This document shows, piece by piece, positions 45,975 through 58,731 of a DNA stretch of 64,000 bases (position 1 is its first letter; each line of letters starts with the position of its first letter). The translations under genes were made by a program, and so were the position numbers. This stretch comes from Costus lasius. Taxonomy: Eukaryota; Streptophyta; Magnoliopsida; Zingiberales; Costaceae. The notes under the pieces were generated by a model. It was not told the DNA's origin. It did not search any database and saw only the letters and a list, made by a program, of their open reading frames with translations. The stretch spans positions 2,170,001 through 2,234,000 of the forward strand of contig JANVAS020000203.1 in assembly GCA_027563935.2 (NCBI GenBank). The letters run 5' to 3'.

Positions 45975-46600
45975 TGTTGGTGTATATGCCCTAGGACCTA
46001 GTTTTGGTCCATTATTTGTACTACTTACCATTGATATATATATCATTCTGGCATTGTCGTTATCATTATTTGTTTACATCTGCGAACATGTACTTATATG
46101 ATAATGTCCCTGGAGACAGATTGGATATGTGCTCAAATGATTGTCCTCAGTCGATGTACCTAAGTGGATATGGGACAACTCTAGTACTTGTGAGACTGGC
46201 ATATGGGCTGGTTAGGCACGAGGCGCTAACGCAGACATATAGGTATATCAGTGGTGGATATACTGGACCGACCCACTATGAGGCAATGACTTGGTGTCAC
46301 AAGTTATCCTCACAAGTGATAGGAGTTGCATTGATCCCTTGACTTGAGGTCATTGGCCATTCTATATGGTTAGGGACATGCTTTGATACAACCTAACACC
46401 TCACCGTAGTTGGGGGGTAATAATGGTTGTCATTGAGCATGTGACGACCCATATGAGAAGGTCAATAGACAGACATAGGATTTGCCCCTTCCTAAGGGAA
46501 GCTTGATAGCCATGGAGCTCCTCTATGGATCTATGACTGAAAGTGTATGGCCTGATGGAGGTGGGTTCACTCACAAATAAGGGTACATTCAAACAACGCT
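45975..46600 (+). repeat. Copia family G LTR, partial
   Basis: Follows polypurine tract CAAGTGGGAGAT and starts TGTTGGTGTATATGCCC, like the main family's TGTTGGGGTATGCCC. Later blocks (TGTCCTCAGTCGATGTACC, TATACTGGACCGACCC, CTTGACTTGAGGTCA, GAAAGTGTATGGCC) line up in order with the main LTR. It ends near 46600, where Gy2-type sequence seems to begin; the exact point is unclear. Confidence 0.75.
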
Positions 46601-48087
46601 TTGAGAAAATGATTTTTTTGTATTTTTAGATAAAATCCGAATTTACTCTAACGAAGTTGGAAAATATTTTTTGTATTTTATAAATAGGGAAAAACGACAC
46701 TAAACTATTTGGACTACCAAAAGAAATAGCAATTGAACTACAAATTGAAAGACTAGTAGGAATACTCACAGCGCGATCCTTGAGCATAGAAGGATCGTAT
46801 CGTCCCGATCTTCAACAGTCCTACTCTGATGGAAGGTATTGCATCATTACAAACAAACACAGACAAACGAGATCCGCACACACCACGGATTCATATTACA
46901 AAGCAAGACTAAGGGGGAGGTTAAGCCTCACAAGTTCCCTTAACACTTAACTAAAGAGAGAAGAGGGAGGGAGAAAGCTTTGCGCTTAGAGAAGAGTCTT
47001 CCAAGCCCTTGCGCTACCTTCAAACAAAATTCAGTTTAGTGTAGGAATCAAGTTCTAGAAATCAAGGAAGGGAGAGGGGAAGGAACTTAGCCGATTTGAA
47101 GGTTGATGTTGCTCTCATGCTAGCCGAAAGTGAAAGAACCCCTAAGGGTCTTAGTTGATTGCCGAGAACAAAGGATGATGAAGCTTCCTTAGAGTCCCTC
47201 CAAAGGTGCGCAAGATCCTCCAAGTGGTTGAGTTGCTTTGAAGATTTGAGAAGAAAGGGGAGAAGGGAAAGGGCTCGGCCCTTTAGAGGAGAGGGGAGGT
47301 AGAAAACTTCTTTAGGCGACACAAGCACCAATGCTAACACAAGGATTTTTTTTTTTCACTAGGCAACTAATAGACAAAGAGAGGGGAGGTTACAATTTAT
47401 AGGCTCAACAAGCCATGGGCAAGGGTGACATTTCACCCTAGGCGCAAATCACAACATTATGGAGGTAATTAATGCTCAATAAAAACATTTCCATCCTCAA
47501 TTTCGAATTTCAAATTCTTTCTTTCTTGTAGCCGAATTCTCTTGGGCTCCTTCCTCCTTTGCTTGGGTGAGGTGGCGCTTCTTGCATTGGATTCATTTGA
47601 ATTCGAAAAACTTCCTTCAAGATGCATGGGCGGCTAGAGGCTTCCAAAGGTGGCTCCACAAATTGGGGATCTAGATGATGATCCCTTGATTTGTGGATCT
47701 AGATTGATCCTTGATGGCTAGGCGCATTGATGGCTCTTCACTTGGCAATTTGTGGGCTGGTTTCTCTCATTCAAAATCTTCCTCACATTAGGTGGCGCCT
47801 TGGTTAATTTGGAAGGTGGAGTTGCATTCATTGTAAGCCCCTTCAACTTGAAGTCTTTAGTTGAAGTAGTTGAAGTGCCTCCTTCCATAATTGGAGCTTT
47901 ACTTGAGTGGCTTAGCTTGAGCTTCCTAGCTTCCCTTGAGCTGGGCTATAACCTGCCCAATTATTGACACAAAAACCAGTAGACTATTCTAGGAAGTAAT
48001 GCATGACCAAATAAGGAAACTACACAATGCACTAGGGCTTTTATTCAAGGCAAATAAGGAAACTACAAATAAGGAAAGAAAGGTGAC
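46601..48087 (-). repeat. Noncoding 3' region and probable LTR of gypsy Gy2
   Basis: About 1.5 kb after the Gy2 pol stop. Its position suggests the 3' LTR. A possible LTR start on the - strand is TGTCAATAATTGGGC near 47969, and the far end may lie near 46610. No good polypurine tract was seen, so the limits are weak. An ORF at 47062-47340 looks like chance. Confidence 0.4.
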
Positions 48088-50231
48088 CTAGGATGAAAAG
48101 CCATATCTGAGGGGCTTCCTCCTAGTCCTTCCAGACCTTCTTGGGGCAGGGTTGGCCCCTCCATCATTTCTCCCCGGGTGGGAAGAATTCTCCTCTGGAG
48201 AATTATCCTTGTACCCTTGGAGTAATTCCGGAGCGGCCTGTGCCAACTCTTCTTCGGGAAGCCAAGCCTCCTCACCCGACGTAAATTTAACACGGTAAAA
48301 CACTTGTACCTTGTCTGGGGTGAGTCGGGTCTGATCTTCAAGTATGCTCTGTAGTTCAGGCCTGTCAGTCAACTCCTCGATGTGCACCGGCTCCTCATAG
48401 TGCGTGAGATCCTCCACATTGACAGTGGTGGGGATCCCCAAGTCCGGTGGTAGATCCAAGATGTAGGCGTTATCGTTGATCTTTTCTATGATGGTGAATG
48501 GTCCGAGTCCCTTTGCGTCCAACTTGCGGCCAGATCCATGGATGCGCTCCTCCCTGACCCGCAGTATAACCTGTTCACCTACAGAGAATTTCCTTTCTCG
48601 GCGTTTCTTGTTAGCACTCTTGCGATAGGAATTTACAGCATCAAGCATTTGACAATGTATTTCATGATGTAAATGGGACATGTGAGTAGCAAAATCTTTG
48701 GCAGACATAGAATTATGAGAGTGCCTAGGTAAAGGAAATAAATCAACAGGTTTTCTGGGTTGGTACCCTAAGTTGGCCTGAAAAGGGGACAATCCTATGG
48801 TTTTGTTGACAACACTATTATAGGAGAACTCGGCAATGGGCAACAACTTATCCCATGTGCCTGGGTGCTCTCCTACCAAACTCCTCAAAATGCTCCCCAG
48901 TGATCGATTGACCACTTCGGTTTGCCCATCCGTCTGAGGATGATAGGCCGTGGAGAATTTGAGTTTGGTTCCCAACATAGCCCACAGGGTTTTCCAGAAA
49001 TGTCCAACAAACCTGGAATCCCTATCAGAAACTATAGTCAGAGGGGTACCTCTATGTTTAACAACCTCTTTAAAAAACAACCTAGCTACATGTGATGCAT
49101 CTGTGGTTTTGTAGCAAGGTATAAAGTGTGCCATCTTGGTAAACCTATCCACTATGACAAAAATAGAGTCATGTCTGGAGGGAGTCCTAGGTAAACCTAA
49201 GATGAAGTCCATGCTAAGGTCTTGCCATGGTGCTTGAGGGATGGGTAGGGGTGTGTACAGACCATAGTTATGTTTCTGAGTTTTTCTGGTCTGGCAGGTC
49301 CTACAATGTTTGACAATCTTAGCTACATCCCTATTGAGGTTCGGCCAGAAGAACCGTTCCTCCACTAAGGCTTGAGTCTTGTCCCGGCCATGGTGCCCGG
49401 CAGACCCTCCTCCGTGGATCTCCCAAACAAGGAAGTCTCGGATTGAGGTCTTGGGAATGCACAACTTTGGCCCAAGAAACAGAAACTCATCCCTTAGGGT
49501 ATAGAGGGGATGACTCAAAGGATCTATGCTAAGCTCAGAATAAATGCTTGAAAAATCAGGGCATTCTAGGTATTCATGCTTCATGCGATCAAATCCAACT
49601 ACCTCAACAGATAAAGTTTGCATAAGTAAAGCTACTCTACTCAAAGCATCAGCAACTTTATTTTCAGTTCCAGATTTATGTTTCAAAACAAAAGTATACT
49701 GTTGAAGGTACTCTACCCATTTAGCATGCCTAGCATTTAATTTCTTTTGAGCATTTAGAAAAGATAAAGCTTGGTGATCACTATTTAGAATAAATTCGTT
49801 GTGTATCAGATAGTGTCTCCAGTGCCTTAAAGATTGGACTACAGCATAGAATTCCTTATCATAGGTGGTATACCTTTGCTTGGCCTCATTTAATTTCTCA
49901 CTAAAGTAGGCTATGGGGTGTCCTTCCTGACTAAGGGTACCTCCTATTCCTACTCCTGAGGCATCACAGTCCACTATAAAAACTTTAGAAAAGTCAGGCA
50001 ATTTCAGGACTGGGGCAGTGGTCATTCTAGACTTAAGCTCCACAAAAGCTCTACCAGCAGACTTAGGCCAACTAAACTCACCTTGCCTCATACAGTTAGT
50101 TATAGGGGCTACTATGGTGCTAAAGTTTCTAATGAATCTCCTATAAAAGGCAGCTAGACCATGGAAGCTCCTAATCTCAGTCAAAGTCTTGGGTTCAGGC
50201 CAGTCTAAGATGGCTTGGATTTTGCTAGGGT
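48088..50231 (-). pseudogene. Gypsy Gy2 pol: RT end, RNase H, integrase, chromodomain (5' cut)
   Basis: Open on the - strand from the RT end (QAILDWPEPKTLTEIRSFHG) for just over 700 codons. Numbering from M at 50184: RNase H has D74 (DASG), E111, D136 and D179. Integrase has an HHCC finger (H257, H264, C294, C297) and D326, D387 and E423. GPY/F module GLGPFTIIEKINDNAYILDLP is at about 559-579. A chromodomain-like block (VFYRVKFTSGEEAWLPEEEL) is at about 628-648, then a PRRSGRTRRKPLRYG tail. Chromodomains steer chromovirus integration to modified histones. Tk insertion at 50232 removed gag, protease and most of the RT; the cut itself, not internal decay, makes it a fragment. Confidence 0.88.
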
Positions 50232-50904
50232 TGTAACGCCCTTGATTTTCTGAATTATGATTTAAGGTTAGAAATTCAGTTTCTGTATTTTTATCGGTTA
50301 AAATTTAGGGATTTTTACCTAAGTGTAGGAATTTTCCTACAGGGCAAAAATAATTATTTTGGTTGGGGATTTGAACCCTCAACCTTGATTCTTTGCTTCT
50401 GAAATTCTTCCACCGTGATGGCGCATATTTCTGATGTTATTGGAGTGGCGCATGGTGGTTAAGCCCAGGTAAGCCCATTAAAGCCGATTTCCACTTAAGT
50501 TAATTGGGTTATTGGATCTTGGATCCGTTTGGGGTGAAAAAAAAAAAAAAAAAAAAAAGGGGGAAAATTCGTGAGAGCTCCTCTCCCTCACGATTTTTGG
50601 TTTGTTTCTTGCCCTAGCCGCCTGTGTTGTCGCCCCTCACTGTGCTTGGCGCCTCCTGCAAATTTCTGACGCTGGTGGTGGCAGACTGGTGGTGGACGAA
50701 CTTTCTGGAGATCCCTGATCCTCTGTTTTGGCGTTTTCTCTGTGGGCGATTTTTTTCTGGTGAGTAATTCGATCCTAAGGAGTCTAATCCGCTAAATTGT
50801 AGATTATCATGCAATTAAAATTTGTTATTTGCAATGATTATCTGTATGAACCAAAGATCTGCAAGTAAATCTTATTTTTGTTTTCGTTAATACAAATATT
50901 TATA

Positions 50905-51480
50905 AGGTTCTGCATTCTCCAATCTGACCTTTGTGTACTATAACCCCAATATCTCATGGCTTATAGATCCAAATCGCACGAAATAAATTTTGTATGAAAC
51001 TAGATACGTTCGGCTTTTATTTGAATATGATATCGACCATATCCGAGCTGTATTCGTATTTCAATCTATATTGCAATCTAGCTGTACAAAATCAGTTTTC
51101 TGGGAATCTGGATTACGACCTTTATGTGTTCGAACCATCATATCTCCCTAGGTATAGCTCGAAATCTTGTCAAATCAGTTTTATTAGAAAGTAGACTCGA
51201 AGGGATTCATTTTTACTACCATGTCGCCTATTTTCTGTTAGTTATTGGATCTGAAATTTGTGTCGCAATTCTGATATACGAATCTGTTTTCTGGAATTCT
51301 GAAATCCCGACCTTTCTATGTTCGAACACCCATATCTCCCCGGTTATAACTCCAAATCCGACGGATTCAGTTCTATTGGAAAGTAGATTCAAAAATCTTC
51401 ATTGTGAATATCATATTGCCTATTTTAGATTACTTACTCGGTTTGAAACATCTGTTGCAAGTATGATATATTAATCTGTT
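50905..51480 (+). repeat. Three diverged repeats of about 190 bp in the Tk LTR
   Basis: Repeated blocks occur in the same order: CTGACCTTTGTG / CGACCTTTATGTG / CGACCTTTCTATG, then (C)ATATCTCCC, GAAAGTAGA, the ATTGCAATCT / GTCGCAATTCT type, and TCTGTTTTCTGG. Similarity is moderate, so this is an old duplication. Confidence 0.6.
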
Positions 51481-51993
51481 TTTTCTTTTTTCTGAAACAT
51501 CTGTTTAATTGTTTGTTACGCGAATAATTTCTGTTCTGTACATATGTGGTGAATTTCTGAAACTTTGAATGTGTTATAACCTTTGTGAGAACATAGAATG
51601 GTTTGACATGAATTAAGGATAGTTGCATGAAATCTAAGGAATTCACTCATATATTACTTCTGGTTGATGGTAAAAATTATGAAGTGTGTTCAGCTTTGAT
51701 TTTCTGCAAATTGTAATTTGTTAAGGACTGGATATTGGGGTGTGTCATTTTCTGGTTTGTTAGACTTTGGGCATGATGTAAGAATTAAGTAGTGATTAGT
51801 TCTACTCCTCCGTTTCAGTATAATCTGTTCTGTAAAAATTATGCCCTAGTGTAGCATTCTTCCGTGTCCTTACCCTCCTTCTGTGGCGCTGTAATGGTGC
51901 TGAAAGTCTACTACGACCCATGAGACACTAGTGAAGGGTAGATGTGAGCTGGTCTCACCTTCCGTTCTCCCTCCACTATTTCTGTTCTGTTCT

Positions 51994-52297
51994 GGGTATT
52001 GGAGGCCAGAGTGCCACGTCCTGACAAGACGGGGGCCACCCACTGATACCTCCTCTACCATTCTGTTCAGGGTATTGGAGACCAGAGTGCCACGTCCTGA
52101 CAAGACGGGGGCCACCCACTGATACCTCCTCTACCATTCTGTTCAGGGTATTGGAGACCAGAGTGCCACGTCCTGACAAGACGGGGGCCACCCACTGATA
52201 CCTCCTCTACCATTCTGTTCAGGGTATTGGAGACTAGAGTGCCACGTCCTGATAAGACGGGGGCCACCCATTGATACCTCCTCTACCATTCTGTTTC
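51994..52297 (+). repeat. Four 76-bp tandem repeats in the Tk LTR
   Basis: Units start GGGTATTGGAG at 51994, 52070, 52146 and 52222, and each contains GTGCCACGTCCTGA and AGACGGGGGCCACCC. Units two and three are nearly identical. Confidence 0.92.
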
Positions 52298-53312
52298 TGA
52301 TATGCATGCATGTCTCGTCCTCGGCAGAGGTGAGGTCAGACCTTCTGTGGTCATCAGGCCTTCTGTGGCCTTTCTGTTTCCGATGTAGACTATCCGTTTG
52401 GACTCTGAAAATTCTGATTTTCTGTCTGTCAGTTCTGATTTCTGTAGTTCTGTTTCGATCTGTATTTAGATGTATTAGGCGGTGTGGTTAGTTGGTATGG
52501 GTTGGTATATTCATATCCTACCTGCTTGAAGCCTATTGTTACAAGTATCTGTATTTGATTGTGTTTTGTTTCTGATATGAGTGTGCATGTTAAGCTGATT
52601 TATTTTATCTGTTAAATAAAAGAATTTCAACTTAAGCATGATATTTTTGATGTGTACTATGGATGACTTTTAGTGTCTTTTACTCACTGAGCTTTTTAGC
52701 TCACCTCCGTTGTTTAAATCTTTTCAGGTGAGACATCAAGACAGTAACCGCTACAGCTAATTGTTATGATGCTAATGTTTGATGTAATTTCCAAGAATTT
52801 TCTTCTAAAAATTTATCAGGCCTGCGTGCCTAATTTGTTATGACTTATGTGACACGTTTTATCTCCTAAGGGCTTATGCCTGTTTTCAGGATATTATATT
52901 ATAGTTGTCTCGTTTAAATTATTGGATACGAGTCTTGGATTCTTTTATTGAATTGGTTCTTATTTTGAAATGTCCGATTTGAGATGTGTAACCGAATTTG
53001 TGTGGTTTTAGTATCTGAATAATCAGTTCTGCATATTTCTGAAATTCCACATATGTGTAGTGTGGACATTTGTTGTTGTTACATGTGTGTCTGTGCAGCA
53101 GTAGTTTAGTATACTTGCTGCCGGATTTTTCTGAACTTCCGGATTTCTATTTCCTAGTAAATCGATCCTACTCAGTTCTGTGCGGTTTTCAGTTCCGTAG
53201 TAATGTCCTTCGATGCCGCTTTCTTCTTGTGTTTTAATGGAAGAGTAAAATTTTTTTTAGCCCCGTATTTTACTTGTATGCGTGTGGGGTGTGTTCTGAG
53301 GGATGTTACAGA

Positions 53313-53324
53313 TGGTATCAAAGC
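53313..53324 (+). promoter_or_regulatory. Primer-binding site of gypsy Tk
   Basis: TGGTATCAAAGC, two bases after the LTR end, fits initiator tRNA-Met with one difference from the usual TGGTATCAGAGC. Confidence 0.8.
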
Positions 53325-53457
53325 AATTTTTACTAGCAATTAGAAACTCCGGGGAAGGAAAACTCTGTTTGTGTATTGCTAGAAACCAAGTTAGGATCTG
53401 ATTTGTGATTGAATATTGGTTGTTATTCTACTGTGTTATGTGATGCAGGTAAACATA

Positions 53458-56400
53458 ATGGTGCGACCAAGAGCTAGCAGTAGCAACGGTGATCAACAGC
53501 CTGATCTGAGGCAGACCATGGAGGCTATGACTGCTATGATGCAACAACAGAACGCATTCATTCAGCAGCAAACTCAGATGATGCAGCAGCAGCAGGCGCA
53601 GCACATGGAGGTTCAGCAACAGTTATTGCAGCGCCTGTCGCAGACACAGTCTCAGTCACAGGCACAACCGGCTGGTTCTCCTCTGGGTGATGGCGCACAT
53701 CAACGATATGCTCGGTTGGTTCGAGAATTTCAGCACCTGAACCCGACTGCATTTTATGGTAGTCCGGGGCCCAGAGCTGCTGAGGATTGGCTTTTGACAC
53801 TGGAAAAGATTTTCCAGGTTTTGCGCTGTGATGATGCAGATAAGCTATGTTTGTCTGTCTTCATGTTGCGTGGAGATGCTGAAGATTAGTGGAAGGGAGT
53901 CGTCAGACTGGCGGCAACTGAATCCAGAGTTGTTGATTGGCAGTACTTCATGATGAAGTTCAATGCTAAGTTTTTCCCCTCTAGCTTATCTGAGGAGCGC
54001 GAGGTGGAGTTTATTCGTCTTGAGCAGGGCGACCTGACGGTCGATCAGTATGAAGCCACATTCGCTCGGTTGTCGGGGTATGCTCCTCACTTAGTCAACA
54101 CCGAGGAAAGAAGAGCCAAGAAGTTTCAGCGGGGTTTGAGGAAAGATATCAGGACAAGGGTAGCTATGCTACACTTGGAAACTTATGCTGAAGTGGTAGA
54201 CAGGGCTTGCACTGCTGAGAGGTGCATTGCGGAGATGGCTGCAGATATTATTCCAGTCACTGCACCCGCCCCTACTTCTGTGACTTACGCACCCAATCTG
54301 GGTGGTAAGGATAAGAAGAATTTCAAGAGGAAGAAAGACAATAAGGGCAGATACCAACCTTATCAGAAGCCAGCCAGCACAGTTTCTCAGAATGGCAAGA
54401 AGTGTCTCCACTGTGGGAGCACTAAACATCAGGATAATGAGTGCTACAGGAAGACTGGCGCTTGCTTCAGATGTGGTAAGGTGGGGCATATGATTAGGGA
54501 CTGTCCTATGCCGGATGCTAGAGGACAGGGTCAGGGTGAGAAGCCTACTGTGCAGACTCGCGTGTATGCCATCGCGGAGAGGGATGCTTCGGCTTCGAAG
54601 TCCGTGGTGGAAGGTACACTTTATGTGTTTAGTTATTTGGCACGCATTCTTTTTGATCCTGGTGCCAATTTATCCTTTGTGTCTACATGTTTTGCATCAT
54701 GTCTGCCTGTGTTGCCTAGGATACTTGATTTCTGTATTTCTGTTCATACACCTATGGGTGAGGCCGTATCTACAGATATAACATACCCTGACTGTTTGAT
54801 TAAGGTAGAAGGAAATGATTTACCTATTGATTTGATTAGTCTTCCTATGAAAGACTATGACATCATTCTGGGCATGGATTGGCTGTCTGCCTATCATGCT
54901 ACTTTAGATTGTTTTGAAAAGCTAATTACTCTGCATCTAAGTGATGGACAGCAACTGGTTATCCAAGGCCGGATTTCAGAACAAGAGCCTTTGGTGATAT
55001 CTCATCTGCAGGCCAGGAAGCTTTTAGCCCAGAGCTGCAAGGGGTATCTGGCGCATGTCAAGGTGCAGACTGAGCCTGATTTGGATCTGGCTAAAATTCC
55101 TGTGGTAAGAGAGTTTGCTGACGTCTTCTCTGATTTATCTGGGTTACCACCCAGCATAGAAGTTGAGTTTGGTATCGAGTTGTTGCCATGCACAGCACCG
55201 ATATCTAAAGCTCCTTACAGGATGGCAACTTCAGAACTGACAGAGCTGAAGAAGCAACTGGAAGAACTATTAGAGAAGGGGTATATTCGACCCAGTGTTT
55301 CTCCATGGGGAGCACCGGTGTTATTTGTGAAGAAGAAGGATGGTACTTTGCGCATGTGCATCGATTACCGTCAACTCAATCAAGTGACTGTTAAGAATAA
55401 GTACCCATTACCCCGTATTGATGATCTCTTTGATCAGTTGCAGGATGCTACTGTATTCTCTAAAATTGATCTGAGGTCTGGCTATTATCAGATGAAAGTT
55501 CAGGAGGAGGATGTACCTAAAACTGCATTCAGGACCAGGTATGGGCACTATGAATTTCTTGTTATGCCCTTTGGACTGACAAATGCCCCTGCGGTGTTTA
55601 TGGATCTGATGAACAGGGTATTTCATGAACTCCTGGACAAATGTGTGGTCGTCTTCATTGATGATATTCTGATCTACTCCAAGAATGCGCAAGATCACTC
55701 TCAGGATTTGCGCAAAGTGCTGGAGATTCTGAGGCTGAAGCAGCTGTATGCTAAGGCCAGCAAGTGCGAGTTCTGGCTAAATCAGATTGGCTTTCTGGGG
55801 CACATTATTTCTGATCAGGGTGTGTCTGTGGATCCAGTGAAGGTGGAGGCCATTCTTCACTGGGGAAGACCAACTACAGCGACTGAGGTCAGAAGTTTTC
55901 TGGGCTTAGCTGGATATTACCGCCGCTTTGTGGAAGGTTTTTCCAAGCTGGCAGGTCCTCTGACTAAGCTAACTAGAAAAAATTTAAAGTTTGAGTGGTC
56001 TGATGATTGTGAGTCTAGTTTTCAGGAACTGAAAAAGAGACTGACCAGTGCTCCTATCCTCATCATTCCCTGTGATGGAGAGAAGTTCACTGTTTACACT
56101 GATGCCTCTGGTAAGGGTCTGGGTGCTGTACTGATGCAGCAAGGAAAGGTAGTTGCTTATGCTTCAAGGCAACTCAAGGACTATGAAGTAAACTACCCCA
56201 CTCATGATCTGGAGTTGGCAGCTGTAGTTTTTGCCTTGAAAATCTGGAGGCACTATCTGTTTGGACAGACATTTGAATTGTTTACAGATCACCAGAGCTT
56301 GAAGTATATCTTCACTCAGAAAGAGCTGAATATGAGACAGAGGCGATGGCTTGAATTGATAAAGGATTATGACTTCACCATCCAGTATCAGTCTGGTAAA

Positions 56401-57016
56401 GCCAATGTGGTGGCTGATGCTCTTAGTCGGTATCCTGTGACTCAGATAGCTGCACTACGAGTCCAGGAGTGGCGACTATTGCAGGAGTTCAGTGACATGC
56501 ATCTGAGTGTGACTCCGGGTGAGAGAGGCGGTCTTCTGGCTTCTCTCAGGGTTCAGTCAGACTTACTGCAGAGACTGAGATCAGGGCAGCAGTCAGATCA
56601 GGATATTCTACGGTGGAAAGAGAGGTCTGAGCAAGGCTGGGATGAGAATTTCAGTATGTCGGATGATGGTCTCCTCAGATTCCGTGGAAGGGTCTGTGTC
56701 CCTGAGGACCCTGAGTTGAGAAATGACATTCTTAGGGAAAGTCATTGCACTAAGTATACCGTTCATCCTGGTAGTACCAAGATGTATCAGGATCTGAAAA
56801 AGACTTTCTGGTGGCATGGTATGAAGAAGGATGTGCATTTGTTTGTGTCCAGATGTTTGACTTGCCAAACCGTGAAGGCTGAGCATCAGAGGCCGGGCGG
56901 TTTGATGCAGTCTCTCCCTATTCCTCAGTGGAAGTGGGAGCATATCAGTATGGACTTTGTGTGTGGACTGCCCAATACCAGAAGGAATCATGATGCCGTA
57001 TGGGTGATTGTGGACA
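53458..57016 (+). pseudogene. Gypsy Tk gag-pol, one nonsense codon, 3' cut
   Basis: Starts MVRPRASSSNGDQQ at 53458. A Gln-rich segment precedes the gag core. A TAG at 53887-53889 (after LRGDAED, where a tryptophan is likely) stops it; the same frame continues. Two CCHC knuckles follow ([14 protein letters not shown] about 316-329, [14 protein letters not shown] about 336-349). Protease reads [15 protein letters not shown] rather than the commoner DSG. RT has FIDD at 55654-55665. RNase H ([25 protein letters not shown]) and the integrase finger end in MDFVCGLP...VIVD, where copy F cuts it. RT before integrase marks Ty3/gypsy. Confidence 0.92.
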
Positions 57017-58711
57017 TGTAAGGGACCCCTTTCAAGAGGGGGGCGAAACCCAGCATGGCGCATATAAGGGAATATAGCAGCGGAAGGGGGTTTCAAGAAT
57101 CGCAAAGCATGTATAAGATGATCAACTTTGAAAGCTTAAATAAATAGGATGTGATTCATACCATGGCCATCGATTGGATGGCGCCTTGGAAGCAAAGACC
57201 AAAGAAGATCTTCTCCAAATCGTCACACACAAGATGAAGATGCGCTTCTTCTTGTCGTCCCTTGTGCTAGCAAGGATCGTCCAAGTATCCTTGATCGAAT
57301 GGAAAGGGAAGGAGAAAAATTTCTTGCTTGGCGAAAAATCTCCCAATGTCGTCCACTTCTTCTTCACGAGAGAATGCCTCAAGAGCAAAGTCAAGCGACG
57401 ACAATAGAGCGAGAGGGAGGCGTGAAGAGAGACCACAAGAATCGTGGTCACGTAAGTGACATGCTTTCTAAAAATAGAAAGCCACTCTTCCATATGCGAT
57501 CATGGGTTTACCCCAATCGCAAACCTCTCTTAAATTGAACCACACGCTCAACCAATGAGCTGGTTCATTTCGGTTTGGTCCAAGACCAATTAACCCAAGC
57601 AATATGGTCTAGATCTCAATTAAACCCTAAGGCTCCAGATCTAACCGTTCATCTCCTGATGCTCCTGATCTCACCGATCGAGCATCCATTCTCTCGATCG
57701 AAGCTTACCGATCTCAAGCCCTAATCAATCAAACATGATCAGACCAGATCTCACTTACAATCAGAGATTAAATCCCTTTAAACTGAACCCAAACAATTCA
57801 GTCCACACGATCTGACTTAAGTAAGCCATATCATCAAATTGTGTGACCCTGAGGGTTTCCTCTAAATGTCGGTAACGATAATTCTCATTATCACAATCAG
57901 TGAGGGGTATCTAGCAACACATCACTGTCTCCCGATATAAAGGAAAGAGTCTTCCAAGACTACACCCAAAATACAGCACAAGTGTGAATCCAATTCACAA
58001 GGCATGCAAATTTCCTTTGCCACTGGATGTTCTTATTGGACAAGCCTGTCAAGCTTGTAACTCCAATATGATGAGCATGATTAGATCAGATGAACACAGT
58101 CATCTGGGTATGGCCATACACTCTCTCAATCATCTCATCCAGGGGGCCCCTTTAGAACATCACACTCCTTAAACAAGGAGACGGCAATCCTATGTCTATC
58201 ACTAGTGCCCTAACCTGATTCAAGCTCACCATCCAAGATAGTCTATAATCATTATGTTTCAAATGATATTGAACTATCTCAAAACAATGACAATCATCAT
58301 TTAGAAAACACAAGTGATCTCAAGTCAGAGGAAATGTGCCATTTGTCACATTCAAGGAATATTCACATTGTGACAAACAATTGAACATCCTAGTAGGGTC
58401 TGTCCAGTACATCCCATGTACCCATGAGTCTACATCTTATTCCATGCTCGAAGCATCCTATAAGATCAGAACACATATTAGTCTCAAACATATCAAGGCT
58501 GTCTCATGTTCACCAAGATATCTCGACTAAGGACTTATAGCATGTCAGCCTAGCTGAACAGCTTTGAGACATTATTCAGAAGAACATATATTGCAGCAGA
58601 TAATGTAGCTAACTGAATAACAACCATGCCTTTATAAACATAACAGTTTATTACATGATACAGATACATTCCCATGGCCTCAAACATTAGCCTTAAGGGC
58701 ATACCCCAACA
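57017..58711 (-). repeat. 3' LTR of copia copy F (1695 bp)
   Basis: In + coordinates it starts TGTAAGGGACCCCTTTCA and ends CATACCCCAACA, followed by the reverse polypurine tract. Terminal hairpin CCCCTTTCAAGAGGGG is near 57026-57041. Confidence 0.94.
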
Positions 58712-58731
58712 ATCTCCCACTTGCACTTAAT

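Larger units (their letters stand above)
50232..53310 (+). repeat. 5' LTR of gypsy Tk (3079 bp)
   Basis: TG...CA LTR followed by the primer-binding site. It contains an antisense B-box-like GGATTTGAACC near its start (about 50368-50378), an A22 run (50537-50558), three diverged repeats of about 190 bp (about 50905-51480), four 76-bp tandem repeats (51994-52297), and a TTACTCACTGAGC...TTCAGGTGAG block near 52680-52735 also seen in the solo LTR 22906-25170. Confidence 0.9.
50232..57016 (+). mobile_element. Tekay/Del-like gypsy Tk, truncated by copia copy F
   Basis: Starts with an LTR TGTAACGCCC...GGGATGTTACA inserted in Gy2 pol. It has a primer-binding site and gag-pol, and is cut by copy F in the integrase core. 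The rest, including any chromodomain and the 3' LTR, should continue beyond copy F, right of the window. Long LTRs beginning TGTAAC and this gag-pol order fit the Tekay/Del chromoviruses, but the lineage is inferred. Confidence 0.88.

Noticed and set aside
46601..47970. Firm LTR boundaries for gypsy Gy2
   Set aside because: No convincing polypurine tract or matching TG/CA ends with a target duplication could be seen; reported only as a probable LTR region.
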